Source: Siphonodentalium dalli (Eukaryota; Mollusca; Scaphopoda; Gadilida; Siphonodentaliidae). Taken from it: 64,000 bases of DNA. The notes under the pieces were generated by a model that worked only from the letters and a program-made list of their open reading frames with translations, made no database searches and was not told the DNA's origin. Position 1 is the first letter of the stretch. Every line of letters begins with the position of its first letter. The translations under genes were made by a program, and so were the position numbers. This document shows positions 12,738 to 24,114 of the stretch, in pieces. The DNA lies in the NCBI GenBank assembly GCA_032622095.1, contig CP136068.1:186735309-186799308 (forward strand). Direction: 5' to 3'.

Positions 12738-13098
12738 CCAAGTATCAACAATGTGTCTATTGAACAGCCTCTATAAGATATCTCCACACAACTTTAAAAG
12801 ATAACATCAATTTCCTCAGTAGTTCTGAAAATGAATAGATATAATTTAAACATTATTACATGAAGCACAATTCCGTGGAGTTGGTATGTAGATGGTATTT
12901 AAGAACGCCCAATGTCAAAATATGGTCCAATGATTTTTCACAGAGCTTTGCTGATTGTTCCACTTATACAATAATTCACAGCTAACAAGTATCAACAATG
13001 TGTCTACTGAACAGCATCCATCAGCTATCTGAACAACACTTTGAAAAATAAAGCCAATTTGCTCAGTAGTTCGCAACGTGAATAGAAATGATTTCTCG
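12738..13098. repeat. Direct repeat, ~112 bp, two copies 248 bp apart
   Basis: 12738-12850 and 12986-13098 share AAGTATCAACAATGTGTCTA, TGAACAGC, CAA.TT.CTCAGTAGTTC and GTGAATAGA..T.ATTT in order. Both lie in the same orientation. Confidence 0.8.
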
Positions 13099-13384
13099 TA
13101 AATATGTTCAAGTATGAACACAGCCTGGATGTCGATGACTTACACATACTAGAGCCAAAACGTCCGCTATTAAGAAGTCTGAACAAGGAAGTTCATAATA
13201 CTGAAGCAAAATAATTGTTGCTTGATTTCTTGAAGCGACATTCAAATTGACGTACGTGATACTTGTGAAAATGGGAGAGTCACTCGTTTCTATTCCCAAA
13301 CGATTTCGTTAAACAACTGTGATTCAGACTCAAAGCACTCGTGTCGAAGTGCCCCAATCCTAATCATCATGCCGGTTGTTGCAC

Positions 13385-13563
13385 TTCCTTTGAATCATGG
13401 CACATATTTCCTATACAATGGAGATAATAGCTCGGTAAGTTTTGTGCCCCTCTCCTCATCCCTGACGGGGACGACGCCACAATGCAACATATGTATCCCT
13501 AAACCACAGCATGACACTCTTACCTATACCATGGAGATGACAACACATAAGTTTGGTAGAAAC
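13385..13563. repeat. Short direct duplication
   Basis: 13385-13445 and 13503-13563 share AA.CA.GGCACA/ATGACAC, TCCTATAC.ATGGAGAT and a following AATA/ACAAC block. The first copy looks like a short first exon ending in GGTAAGT, but the second copy and the surroundings do not support a gene. Confidence 0.5.
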
Positions 13564-13667
13564 CGCCAACAATAAATGTGTTCATTAACTCTGAGGCAAT
13601 TTTTCCCACCGTCTCTGATTCGAGCGGTGCTCCATTTATGTATCTGTAAACGAAGTATTAAAATTCT

Positions 13668-13795
13668 ATGTACTAGAGACCTTTCGCAAAATCACGAATA
13701 CGATTACGGATATGGATATATCACGCCAGTATACGGCCAGAATTTGATTTTATGTGAGACGTAATATACCCCACTCAGTTAATTATGTGCAGATG
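13668..13795 (+). repeat. Direct repeat family C, copy 1
   Basis: The blocks GAGACCTTTCGCAAAATCACG, AATACG.TTACGGATATGGA.ATATC, GCCAGTATACGGCCA and TTAATTATGTGCAGAT.TGTC are repeated at 15732-15850 in the same orientation with a few substitutions and one internal length change. Confidence 0.8.
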
Positions 13796-14025
13796 TGTCA
13801 ATAATTAGTTTAGGGACGCTCTAACATTCTCCGTTCATACATAATTACCTGTTATCAATAAAATATGTTGTTGTTGTAACTGGGATATGGAAGCCTAGAC
13901 ATATCTGTAATCAATACAACAGCATCTCTGGACACCCGTGTCAGTACACGATTTATATCGGGTCACATTAAGATCAATTAGAAAATTCTAAAGTCGTTAT
14001 CAAAAATATGTAATTTTTCACACCA

Positions 14026-14495
14026 AAACGTGTATGGGGGAGGGGTAGCTAAAATCAAGTATCTCGCAAACTGTTCAAACTTTCTGTTAACTTCTTTATC
14101 TGTATGCTTACTAGATAACTACTGCACCACATTTATTAAATATGTTGGCGTTATTATAATATACGTTTAAATGATAATGTTTAAAAAATATATTTCCGTG
14201 AAAAAGAGAGATTTTTCAGCAGAAAATAAATGATTCGGCTCCATATGGCAGGAAAATCCAAATTTACCAACACTTTTTCCTATAAAGTAGATGTGGCAAT
14301 ATTAACACAAACAATCTTGGCAAATAAGTTAGAACTTCGCCACACCGTTCGCCTGACCAAAATCGTTAATTTCTGGAAAAAGTGACTGGTGGGTATCTTT
14401 CATCGTCGATTTGACAAAAGCCACCACCAATTCCGATATTTTTCACTATCAATTTCGTGAACAATATATGTTTCAACTTGTTCTACTGCGGGTAG
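14026..14495 (-). repeat. Dispersed repeat family A, copy 2
   Basis: This is the reverse-complement counterpart of 77-546, with the same blocks in inverted order, including the GGGGGAGGGG core at the left and TTCAACTTGTTCTAC at the right. The two copies are inverted relative to each other, 13.5 kb apart, with different flanks. A dispersed element is therefore likelier than a local duplication. Confidence 0.75.
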
Positions 14496-15109
14496 GGGTA
14501 CCGAACCACTTTTGGCGTTTGGTCACTGCGCTATTTAGTCTCAGTAATATTATTCGACACAAGCTAGGGGCCCGTGTATCTGCTTAGGGGTGACGCATAT
14601 TGGGAGGGGTCAAGTTACAAGCCCTTGTGGTTCATAGTTTCGGTTAATAAATATTAGTTTCAACATTATTATGAATATAAATAAAGTTAATTTATTTCAT
14701 CAATTATAACAGCATTATAAGCATGCATGCGTGTATTCATGTTTCCGAGTTTGTTGAATAAAATAATTTGTCCGCAATTTTGAAAGTTATTTAGAGTTCA
14801 CGTGTTTTCACGAAAATAATAGTAAATATAGTGAAAATGCAACAGAACAGTTGTTATTCCAAGGTGTATAACTAAGAGAGGAAGAGAGAATGTATTCATT
14901 AATATATATGTTTTTGAAGCACATATGCCAAGTAACAATTAAATTGTGAACAATATACAAAGTTTGGTATATTTTAATTGCATATCAACTGTTATGGACG
15001 ACACATTTGACAACCTAATAAACATGAGAGGAATTGGGAGGGAACATTTAATGTGGACACAAAGTTTCTGGCGGTCTTTGCCCTTTCTCTCGAAAATGTT
15101 ATAAAAAAT

Positions 15110-15295
15110 GTTTTTGAGTCCAATTTGAACTTGACCTTTGACCTTGACAGAGGTAACTAGAAAATTGCCAACAATGATTTTATTTATCGGGGTATCCCTA
15201 GCACATTATTAATATTGTTGGTGTATGGTACTAAAAATGTTTAGCAAAAATTGTTCTAGCCACCTTTTCTGCCTCCTGACTATAATATCGTATTC
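15110..15295 (-). repeat. Dispersed repeat family B, copy 2
   Basis: Inverted counterpart of 6505-6680, sharing TGACCTTTGACCT/AAGGTCA, ATTGCCAACAATG, GGTACTAAAAATGTTTAGCAA and TGCCTCCTGAC. Confidence 0.65.
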
Positions 15296-15731
15296 AGCAT
15301 TCTGTCTGCTGAAATGCAGCGTGTGATCATATAATTAAGACAGTAATCATGCGAATATAGTCAAGTTGCAGGCCAGACCGATTGGATTGTCGGCTACAAT
15401 GATAATTTTACGGGTGTGTTTTAAGAAGGCGCCCCATTCTGAATTAGTATTTAAATGAATATTTCGTTATAAGTAGCAAAAACACCAACTTCACTGTTCC
15501 TACTAAACAGCACGGAATACAACTTCAGTTATTGGAACTGGCACAACAGTTTAAAAGTTCGTACAGAACCCGTCGGCAGTTAGGCAATGCTTATGTTTAC
15601 CTACGGCATTACCTATGTCAAAGGTATCAGTTGAAATCATGTATGCTAGGAGACCACGGACGTAAACGGTGTGTGGTTAAGGGATGTCTTAAAATAATGC
15701 GAATTTACACGTGTAGACACAAATTATATAA

Positions 15732-15850
15732 TTGGAGATCTTTCGCAAAATCACGAATACGGATACGAATATGGAAATATCTTGCCAGTATACGGCCAAA
15801 ATATACGATATATATGCAGGGGGTTCTTTAATTATGTGCAGATATGTCTA
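15732..15850 (+). repeat. Direct repeat family C, copy 2
   Basis: Second copy of the block at 13668-13795. An additional ~100 bp upstream shows only weak similarity. Confidence 0.8.
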
Positions 15851-17000
15851 GAATGTGCCACCGGTACTGCTTGGGAACGCTCTAATATTACCCATATGGT
15901 GTACTAAACAAGGATAAGAATATGGGATCTGAAAGAGACACACATTACGTTTTCATCAAATATATGTGTAACTGAATAAAAAGGGGCATATGCCGTCTCA
16001 CCAATTAGCCACTGTAGGTAAATTGTGATGCTGTCAACCTCACTAGGACAATATGTCCATAAAAGTAATAGTGATTTTTGCGGAACGTCTCTAAACGCAG
16101 AGTCAGCAATGTTTACATAATACCATGACACGGATACACATATTTGAAAGGTAATGCAATTAAATTAATACAATATAATCGCGTGCATGTCATTTTAAAT
16201 TTCATATACATGTCATGTACATTCAACTGCGCTATTTAATACACCTTAATTATGAACATTTGAACGTGTATTTAAATAAACACAACGTTCGGCATAACAT
16301 GTGCGAACATCAATACCGTCGCCATTTTTACACAGTGTGCTGTCAAACACCGCATGAGATAAAATACGATTGGCAAATCGTACGAAGTTTGGTATTGAAG
16401 GAATCTCAGGCCTTTTGTGGCAGCATGATATAGACCAAGGACGAGACGACTAGTCTGAACACAAAAGAGTGTATACGACACTCAGCGCTAAACCTGTAAT
16501 TACCTCCGCTGATGCCTGGGAGGATCCAATCACTGGGTCTCTAATGAAATTACATTGGAAACCTCTACCTACATTCCATAAAAGGATGATTAAGTTTTAA
16601 TTAACAGAATGAATGAAATCATTTCACTTTTATAAAATTGAGGAAACATAGCACTGTGTTCTTATCAGTTCAGATAATACAAAATGTGTGTGGCGTGATA
16701 ACATAAGACTTATGACCCGAATTGGTGGACAATATGTGCGGGTTGTAAGCAAACATATCAACTATGGTGGCCTATATGTGCCACTGATTGTGACCATATT
16801 ACTTCCGAAACACAAGAAAGGTCTATTTAATTTTGTTTTCGTATGTGACATATATGGGAAACAATAGGGGATTTGTTAATTAATGCGTCCCACAGAGGAA
16901 ATCCATGGCCAGAATTGTGGGGTACTTAATGTATAAAATTGGCTGATTATAGAATATAATCTACACTCGGTACCTGTGTAGAAAGTAAGAATATCACGTT
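15850..17000. other. No confidently recognised feature
   Basis: A short stretch near 16521-16600 translates on the + strand to a peptide containing LMKLHWKPLP, reminiscent of the LINE 'LHWLPV' region. It is too short to call. The remainder shows nothing. Confidence 0.4.
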
Positions 17001-17007
17001 CCTGGAA

Positions 17008-18190
17008 ATGGCACCAAAAAAGTCCAAAACACATTGCACAGCTATCAATTGTGCCAATGCCAGATGGAAGAATGACAAGCAAGATGTTATTTATTTGATA
17101 GTTCCCAATTATATGGATAATTTACACAACAACTATAAAATAGATTATGCGAGAACTAATTTTCAAATTCCAAGTTTGACCTTGTATAGAAATATTTCAA
17201 TGTACACATGTATGTATATAGCCCATTATAATGTACATATACACAATTCAGTTGTATTATATACTGGTGTGTGTATAAATGAAGAGGTTTACTATATATA
17301 CAAATGGAGAAAATGAGACCAATTGGAAGCAAGAAGGAGCTACACCTCCTAAATGGATGGATAGTTCCCATCTCCTGCATGTTGGAACTTTGGAAGCAAC
17401 TATCTGACAATTGACTTAAATACCTCCTTACTAACATACTAAATCAGGATTGTCTAGAGAACCTATTTTCAGGTATCAGATCTTCAGGTGGATTTCGGGA
17501 CAATCCAGAGGCTGACCAATTCAATCAGGAAATGCGTTGTCACTGCAGCAATAAAACTGCCAAAAACATCAAATTGCATTGATAATGCTGACAAGATTTT
17601 AGTTACCATCGGAAGTATCTGTACCAAACAATCAAGCCAACCAAATTATTTGGATTTTCAAGTACCCCGAGACACTCCAGCACAAATTGCCACAGGCATC
17701 AGTGGTATTGTGGCATCATTGCCGATATTTAATGTATGACTGTACATTGCTGGATACTGCCTCTTTAAAACAACTGAAAACCACACAAGCTGCAATTGTG
17801 TAGATCATTTAATTGTAAAAACAAAGCAATCAGATGGTGACAGAAAATAATATTCACTTCTCTCAAAGACATTAATCAACCCAGAGGAGAATATGGCGGA
17901 CTCAAAATCCCGACTGACGAAACCTTCATGAAATTCACTCTCCTTAAATGAATATTTGTCACCCTCTTTTCAAAGGTATTGTACCTTGGCAAGATACATG
18001 CAAGACTGAGAACATCCATGCATGGTGCCAGTGATGTGAAATTCCAATGTTGTGATTCAGTTGGCAAGAAACTCACGGATCTATTTATCATTCTGAGAAT
18101 CCTTGCAACATTGAAATTCCAACATCACGACACTAAACAGAAAACAACAAATCGCAATGATAGAAAGTTGCTAAAAATTAGTCATCTGTA
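17008..18190 (+). pseudogene. P-element / THAP9-type transposase remnant
   Basis: Several separated + strand peptides match the THAP-type (P-element superfamily) transposase in order. The start at 17008 (MAPKKSKTHCTAINCANA) has the C-x4-C spacing and basic residues of a THAP zinc-finger N-terminus. From 17326 a frame reads KKELHLLNGW..PISCMLELW, a TGA stop at 17412-17414, then NQDCLENLFSGIRSSGG and DNPEADQF, the hallmark C-terminal block of this family (NQD.LENFF...R..GG..NPT..QF). Around 17744 another frame gives YIAGYCLF followed by a C-x-C pair, and around 17884 RGEYGGLKIPTDE (family: GGL..PS). The end near 18190 reads LTDLFIILRI...NDRKLLKISHL. In-frame stops, frame changes and loss of most of the catalytic core show it is dead. 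Terminal inverted repeats were not found. The THAP finger call is weaker than the C-terminal match. Confidence 0.78.
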
Positions 18191-18199
18191 AATACATGT

Positions 18200-19320
18200 A
18201 AGTATCAATTTTCTCATCTCAACAAGCATGAGCGTGTAGTGTTTTTTTTTGTCTGTGAAACACTGGACAAACATGACAGATTATGTGATAAAACATTTTC
18301 TATTAGTTTTCTATTGCCAGCCATCTCTCCTGGCATAGAGACCCTCTCAGAGACCCACACTAAGAGTGCAAATTGATTACATAGAGCTGTATGCGAGTTT
18401 CGTATCTCTCTATATAGTATCTCTGGTAGTGCGCTTACTCTCGAATATCGTACTATATAATTACAGCGGATTGTTTTATATCTGTTAATACGACCAGAAG
18501 CTCACGTGACGACCTGATTGCAATATATTTTTTTCTTGGCAACTATACTCTAATTAAACATATAATTTCCGAACTGGACGTAGTAAATCTTTTCTAAACA
18601 TTAGCTTCCGTCTCTCTGATCAAGCTCACACAGAACATAAAATACACGTTTTAAGTGTATTTGCATTCACAAAATGTGATGAATCCGGCCGATAATACAA
18701 TTTGTGCTAAAACTTAGAGTACATGATATGTTTATTTTGTTCAACATATCAGTGTCGCTTTTAACAAACACAACACAGCATCATCTGAACAGAGAATTAT
18801 TGACTAGTATAATATGACCATACGCTAGCGTAATTATCGAACCACAGCTAAAACACACGCACAAGCTAGAATATATCTGTGTCTTTTTAATCCAATAAAA
18901 TAACTTCACAGATGTGTATGCCATCGAATAAGATTAACTTAGGCCTTATATCGTGGTGTGGTTCTGATATATTACACTCCAGACATGCACAAGGGTTCAT
19001 CGACATAGTGAGTTCTATAGTAATTTCGTGTATCAATTAGGTCAATCATATCATACATCAAGGCATGTGAGAAATCAGAGATTCAGAATGATACAGAATA
19101 CGAGCTCACCGACCCAGACTTAAAACCTAAATAAAAAACTTTTAAAACCCATTCCTTTTGAACAAATTATTATGGAGTATTAACTACCAACATCAAACTG
19201 AAAGTATTCAAAAGGCAGGACTGTTGGTTGTTGTCTAGAGGGGAGAATTTTACTTAAATTAACTTTATGTTGACATATTGTATTTTATCTTTGAATCGTG
19301 TACTATTCCAGATTTTTAGA
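18200..19320. other. No recognised feature
   Basis: AT-rich DNA between two transposon remnants. No ORF, repeat or RNA is recognised. Confidence 0.45.
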
Positions 19321-19325
19321 GAATA

Positions 19326-19997
19326 GGCTCAATTATCCCTATTTTAAAGAAGAAATGATCTCTTAGTGATCAGAATAATTATCGATGTATCACTATACTA
19401 TGCTGTCTGGGCAAACTATTCACTTTCATCATAAACACGTTTAAATAATGTCTTAGACCAACAAAACTGGATCATTGATAACCAAAGTGGTTCTCGGAAA
19501 CGACATTCCAAAAATGACAACGTATTTCCTTTGCATAGTTTGATTAAACTGACAAAATTTAAAAAGAAAAAGTTGTATTGGTCATTTATATACTTTAAAA
19601 AAAGCTTTTGATACCGTTTCTCGTGATGCTCGGTGGTACAAATTGTTATTACATAGTATCGATGGTAAAATATCATCATCAACATGTATACGGACATAAC
19701 GTTTCAAGTTTTTCATAATGGTCAATCTTCCTATAGTTTTCCTTTACTCGTTGGCCTAAAACAGGGGGACAATCAGTTATTTGAAATGATTCATGTTATT
19801 ATATGCAGATGACACATTGTTATTCTCAGACGACCAAGATGACCTACAGCTACAATTTGACTACTTTTGAAGACTATTGTACCACCTGGATGTTAACAGT
19901 CAATATTGGCAAATCGAAGGCGGTCTGTTTCGCCAGACGTAAGCCAAAGCACGTGTCATTTAGATACAATAATATAATTCTGGAATTAGTTAACTAA
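19326..19997 (+). pseudogene. Non-LTR (LINE) reverse transcriptase fragment, decayed
   Basis: Read across frames, the + strand gives the ordered RT motifs of a non-LTR retrotransposon. GSIIPILKKK and NNYRCITILCCLGKLFT come first (fingers, from 19326), then a degraded FRKGRST-type region near 19495. The motif A region near 19590 reads FKKAFDTVSRD but has lost the usual aspartate two residues upstream. The invariant YADDT of motif C is at about 19805. TVNIGKSKAVCFARRKPK follows (thumb, about 19890-19940). There are at least four frameshifts and several stops. No endonuclease and no clear 3' end are present. The motif wording resembles LINEs common in molluscs, but the clade cannot be fixed by eye. 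Confidence 0.85.
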
Positions 19998-19999
19998 TT

Positions 20000-21265
20000 T
20001 GCTTATTTAGCAATAATTGATACCTATTGCTAACTATCAACAACATGAACCATCACGGTTTACATTTTGTTTTATAAAACTGATCAGTGCGCCAATTATT
20101 CCAACTGGAGTGCTCACTCTGTCCACACAGGGAACGCGAGTATGTGTCACAACATGGAAGCAATTGATATTTCTTGAATTGTGCTCAAGGGCGAACAGAG
20201 TTAGATTTGCACCAGACCAAGAACAACAATTATAGGATAAGTACCAAACGTCAATAGGAGATTCTAAAAAGATGAACAATTTTACTCGTTAAAAAACGGA
20301 TAGATTTAAATCCACGCTGCTGTGCTTATCGATCTGGAGAAACCTATCCATACAATAGCACAGGAACCCCATGCTCATTTAGATACTAAATAGTCGTTGT
20401 CGAGTAGTTATCATATGTTCCGGCAGTAAGTCCAACAAACGACAATAGATTGAACTTATTAACGAAACAATTCCCCTCAACAAATAGGGCTATACTTCTG
20501 CACTTTGATTTGTATGTCTTCTGCGTTTATCACCTAACATCATCCAAATGAACAATGTACATTTTATAACTGACTGGGAGAAATTTAGGGGTCAACATCA
20601 ACCAAATGCACGCGAGCTTGTACCTTAGGCGAAGGTGAATAATAACGTCATATATATTTTTCTATATGTTCTATAGCGATGAGCCAAATTCTGTTTTTTT
20701 GTGAAATTGACATGTGACTTCTGGTTAGCAACTGTCTGGACTTTGTACATTTCGGAATCGGCAGTGGACCAGACAAGATATTGCACTTGCCTTGTCTCCA
20801 CAATCTCAATGGGCTTTTCCGCTTTGCTGAAAATATTTCCTTGGCGAAGCAGAAATGGTCGAGTCGCTGCGAATGGTCGTCTCTACTGCATGATGTTACA
20901 TTATAATTATTAGCATTACATATGAGGTATCAGCTTAGTTGAAAAAATCCTATAGAATATGCTCGTATAAATGCCAATATACTACAAGCAACATCCTAGT
21001 TTATTACCCTTTTCCGCGTTTCTGGTGGCGTCGGCCATTTTGAATGCGTGATACACATCAAGTCGAAACAACTTGATTCCCCGCCGTGAAAATGTGTGCT
21101 GAAAATCGCAAATGTCGTTTGATTATTGTAATATTGAATCACCACAAATTCTGTGGTTGCTCCACTTCTTGTCACGTATATGGCCATAATATCCTGACAG
21201 AGCTATGTCAGAAGCTCTCATTTTCCAAGGTTAAGCTAATGATACATCTACTGGCCCACATGTAA
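20000..21265. other. Unrecognised, possibly further LINE debris
   Basis: A short + strand frame near 20547-20627 (NNVHFITDWEKF) looks protein-like but matches nothing I can name. The remainder has no clear signal. Confidence 0.35.
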
Positions 21266-21276
21266 CCCATACTAGA

Positions 21277-21840
21277 CGGGTGTTTGATGTTGAAGTGAGA
21301 ATGGATGAGCTGGATAACACCATGAAGAAAATGGAACTCGAGGCTGAAGATAGGGATTCAGAAATTCTTGTACTAAAGGCAGAAATTAATTAGTTAAGAG
21401 ATCAAAACAACCGTTTAGAACAGACAAGAAAATAAAAGCATAGGGATCTTTGGACTGGAAGATGACAGCGAGAAGGAAAGTCTTGATGAATGTGAAATGA
21501 ATTGTGTAAAACTAATAAACGATAAGTTGTCAATTCCAATCAAACAAACAGACATTAGAATCGCGCACTTAATTGGAAAATTTAGAAAGCACCAGACAAG
21601 CCCTAGAAGTGCTATCTGCACATTCGTATCCAGGAGAACAAAAATACTTTTATAAAGGAAAGAAAGAACCTGAAAGGAACCGGGCGTGTCACCGAGGAAG
21701 ATCTTACCAACATAAATGTGGACCTCATGAAGAACGCTAAAGAGCTTGCTAGGGTCGATGACTCATGGTCTGTCGGAGGGAAAATATGCATTAAACACAC
21801 TGACCCAGACAAGAAAATCAAACAGATCAAAAACCCTTAA
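21277..21840 (+). pseudogene. LINE ORF1-like protein, frameshifted
   Basis: The first part (about 21285-21420) is a charged heptad-like segment (DELDNTMKKMELEAED..SEILVLKAEI) typical of the ORF1 coiled coil. After a stop and a frame change near 21430, a frame reads IGIFGLEDDSEKESLDE, then QTDIRIAHLIGK and SAICTFVSRRTK. This is the RRM-like core of L1/CR1-type ORF1 (nv.i.G.pe..., ..di..aHRiG, .r.i...F). After another shift near 21648 it continues RKNLKGTG.VTEEDLTNIN...GKICIK, the family's C-terminal domain, to a TAA at about 21838-21840. It may belong with the RT fragment upstream, but order and spacing are disrupted. ORF1 proteins bind RNA and chaperone nucleic acid during target-primed reverse transcription. 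Confidence 0.8.
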
Positions 21841-21844
21841 TGAT

Positions 21845-22475
21845 GTTTAAGAAAGTGAACTATTGAAATATTAACCACACACACGAATACATATGTATAA
21901 TGTAAATATTTGCAAATCTTTCCCAAGGAGTACCAAATAGGTTTGATTATCAACAAAATCATATATCGCACCATTGTGTTAACTGGTTAAATACTCGAAC
22001 AAATCCAAATACCTTAGTTACTAAAATGAATAATTGTATATGGATACATGTACAACATTTATAAAATCCAGGTACATGTAACAGCACTCCTTAACTTTTT
22101 CTCTGTACTGCTCTTGGTTGCTCCCGAGTGCTAAATGATAGTGCCAACGGTGACATAATGATAACGGTAGAGTGAGTTATGCTTAAATTAAGCCCCCACA
22201 ATCATTTTTCACTCGAGAGCATCCATATTGCAGTTAAGAAAACACAATAAGAATGGACAAACAGCTCAATCAGATCCACGTATGTACAATTTCACACATA
22301 TTGTGACCTCATCCTAGTTACCAAGCAGATACATGTGCACTAGATATATAAATTCACCATGTAAATTAATATATACTTGTTATTTTACTGGTCAATCATA
22401 AATATATATAATATAATAATCATCGGGCAGGAAATTTTTTATAATATTTATACATTTATGTGTAATATATATACA
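21845..22475. other. No recognised feature
   Basis: AT-rich, with scattered TACATGTA palindromes. No gene or repeat unit is recognised. Confidence 0.4.
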
Positions 22476-22477
22476 AC

Positions 22478-23245
22478 TAGCTGGTGGACCCGACTTCGTC
22501 CGGGCTGTTTCCCCTCTGCTTTTCGGCGAATTGCGTGATTTGACCTTGAATTGACAATTTTGAAGGTCATACTCAGGTCGTGGTCACGATTTGACCCGAC
22601 CAAAACACTCCCCGGACAAAAGTACCCGACAAAAGCACCCGTCGAAATCCGTCCGGCTTTACCCGTTTTGACATTGAATTGACCATTTTGAAGGTCAAGG
22701 TCAGATTGGAGTCACGATTGGACCCGCCCAAAACACTCCTCGGACAAAAGTAACACTAGGTATCAAATTTCGTCAAAATCCCGTCAAAATTCGCGATTTG
22801 ACCTCGAATTAACAATTGTGAAGGTCAATGTCAGGTCGGGATCACGATTTGACCCGTCCAAAACACTCTCCGAACAAAAGTACCCCTAAGTATAAAATTT
22901 CGTCGAAATCCGTCCGTTTTACCCGGTTTGACCTCGAACTGACCTTTTTGAAGGTCAATGTCAGGTCGGGATAACGATTTGACCCCTCCAAAAGACTACC
23001 CGGACACAAGTACTTATAGGTATCAAATTTCGTCGAAATCCGTCCCGTATTACCCGATTTCACCTTGAATTGACCTTTTTGAAGGTCAAGGTCAGGTCAT
23101 GGTCACAATTTGACCACTCCAAAACACTCCCTGGACAAATTTCACCCATAGGTATCAAATTTCGTACATATCCGTCTGGCAGTTTTACCGGCCATAGCTA
23201 ACACACACGCACACATAGACTGAAGTCCCAAAATATATATTAGAT
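22478..23245 (+). mobile_element. Dispersed element with ~130-bp internal tandem repeats
   Basis: It starts near CTAGCTGGTGGACCCGACTT and ends in an ACACACACGCACACATAGAC tail followed by AT repeats. Five internal units are marked by GACC(C)..(C)CAAAACACTCC at about 22591, 22720, 22850, 22981 and 23112. Each unit also has TGAATTGACC, TTTGAAGGTCAAGGTCAGGT and ATCAAATTTCGTCGAAATCC. The defined head and CA-rich tail suggest a non-autonomous retroposon-like or Helitron-like repeat. Class is an inference. Confidence 0.75.
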
Positions 23246-23259
23246 CTACTACGTCATTA

Positions 23260-23980
23260 ACTCTGAGTCACAACCTTTTTGCCGTATAAATGCATCATGC
23301 AAATTAATATAGTTCCTTTGTTTTTTTCCCGATCGTAACTATATAATAATATGATTACGTCAGTACGTATGGACAACCCAAAACACGTCCATCTATAAAC
23401 TGAAAAATGTATGTTTCATGGGAGTGCCTATATATACATTATGAGAATTGAGTAAAGTTGTGACAAACACGTCCTTGTTAATTATGGTGCCCCATACCTG
23501 ATCTGACGGTGCTTCGGTGACTTTTCACAAAATAATTATATTCCTCATAGCAGAAGATGCTTGTCTATAATTGTGTAATTGAATCGTTATATATGGACAC
23601 CACATGATATGAAGTGGGAAGAAGTAAAAACACTTCGCTGCATGTACATTTAAAACTTTATGTGTATTATAATTAACTCAGATTACATGTGTATGATCAT
23701 GGCTTCTCTCGTGGCTTGTGGATTTGGTGACCTTTTTCCTGCTTTCATTCTGGTATTCTTACAAGCAATTGCCATATCTTATTTTCCCCCTGGATGTACG
23801 GTAGTCATCGGAGTCGTATTATTTTTCACTCACTTTTAAATTCGCGCACCAGTGGGTATGCGAAAAATAATTATACTAGTAAGGTAGCTATAATTTAATG
23901 TACACAATACTAAATCAAACCGGTATAATATAACTAGTAATTGAAGCGCGTGTCTGCGTTTATATGTCCAGTATGGTCGT
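23260..23980. other. No recognised feature
   Basis: AT-rich DNA, with no repeat unit or family match. Confidence 0.4.
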
Positions 23981-23984
23981 GAAA

Positions 23985-24035
23985 TATGGCCTAGCGGCTA
24001 AAACGACGTTAAACTCTCAATAAATCAATCAATAG
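23985..24035 (+). mobile_element. Possible SINE-like 3' tail
   Basis: The stretch TGGCCTAGCGGCTAAAACGA followed by CGTTAAACTCTCAATAAATC and a (CAAT)n-like tail resembles the tail of tRNA-derived or V-type SINEs frequently seen in molluscan DNA. Only the 3' part is visible and no A/B box head was found. Confidence 0.45.
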
Positions 24036-24114
24036 ATCTGTAGTCTAGAGTGAGGTGAAATCAGTTGTCCGCGAAGACGACATGACACCTTCAATCATGT
24101 CTGGATTCCATGTC

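Noticed and set aside
13369-13434. Possible first exon (ATG ... TCG followed by GTAAGT)
   Set aside because: The same block is duplicated about 120 bp downstream as a degenerate repeat, and no downstream exon is recognisable.
16521-16600. LINE 'LHWLPV'-like peptide
   Set aside because: Only about ten residues resemble the motif, with nothing recognisable on either side.
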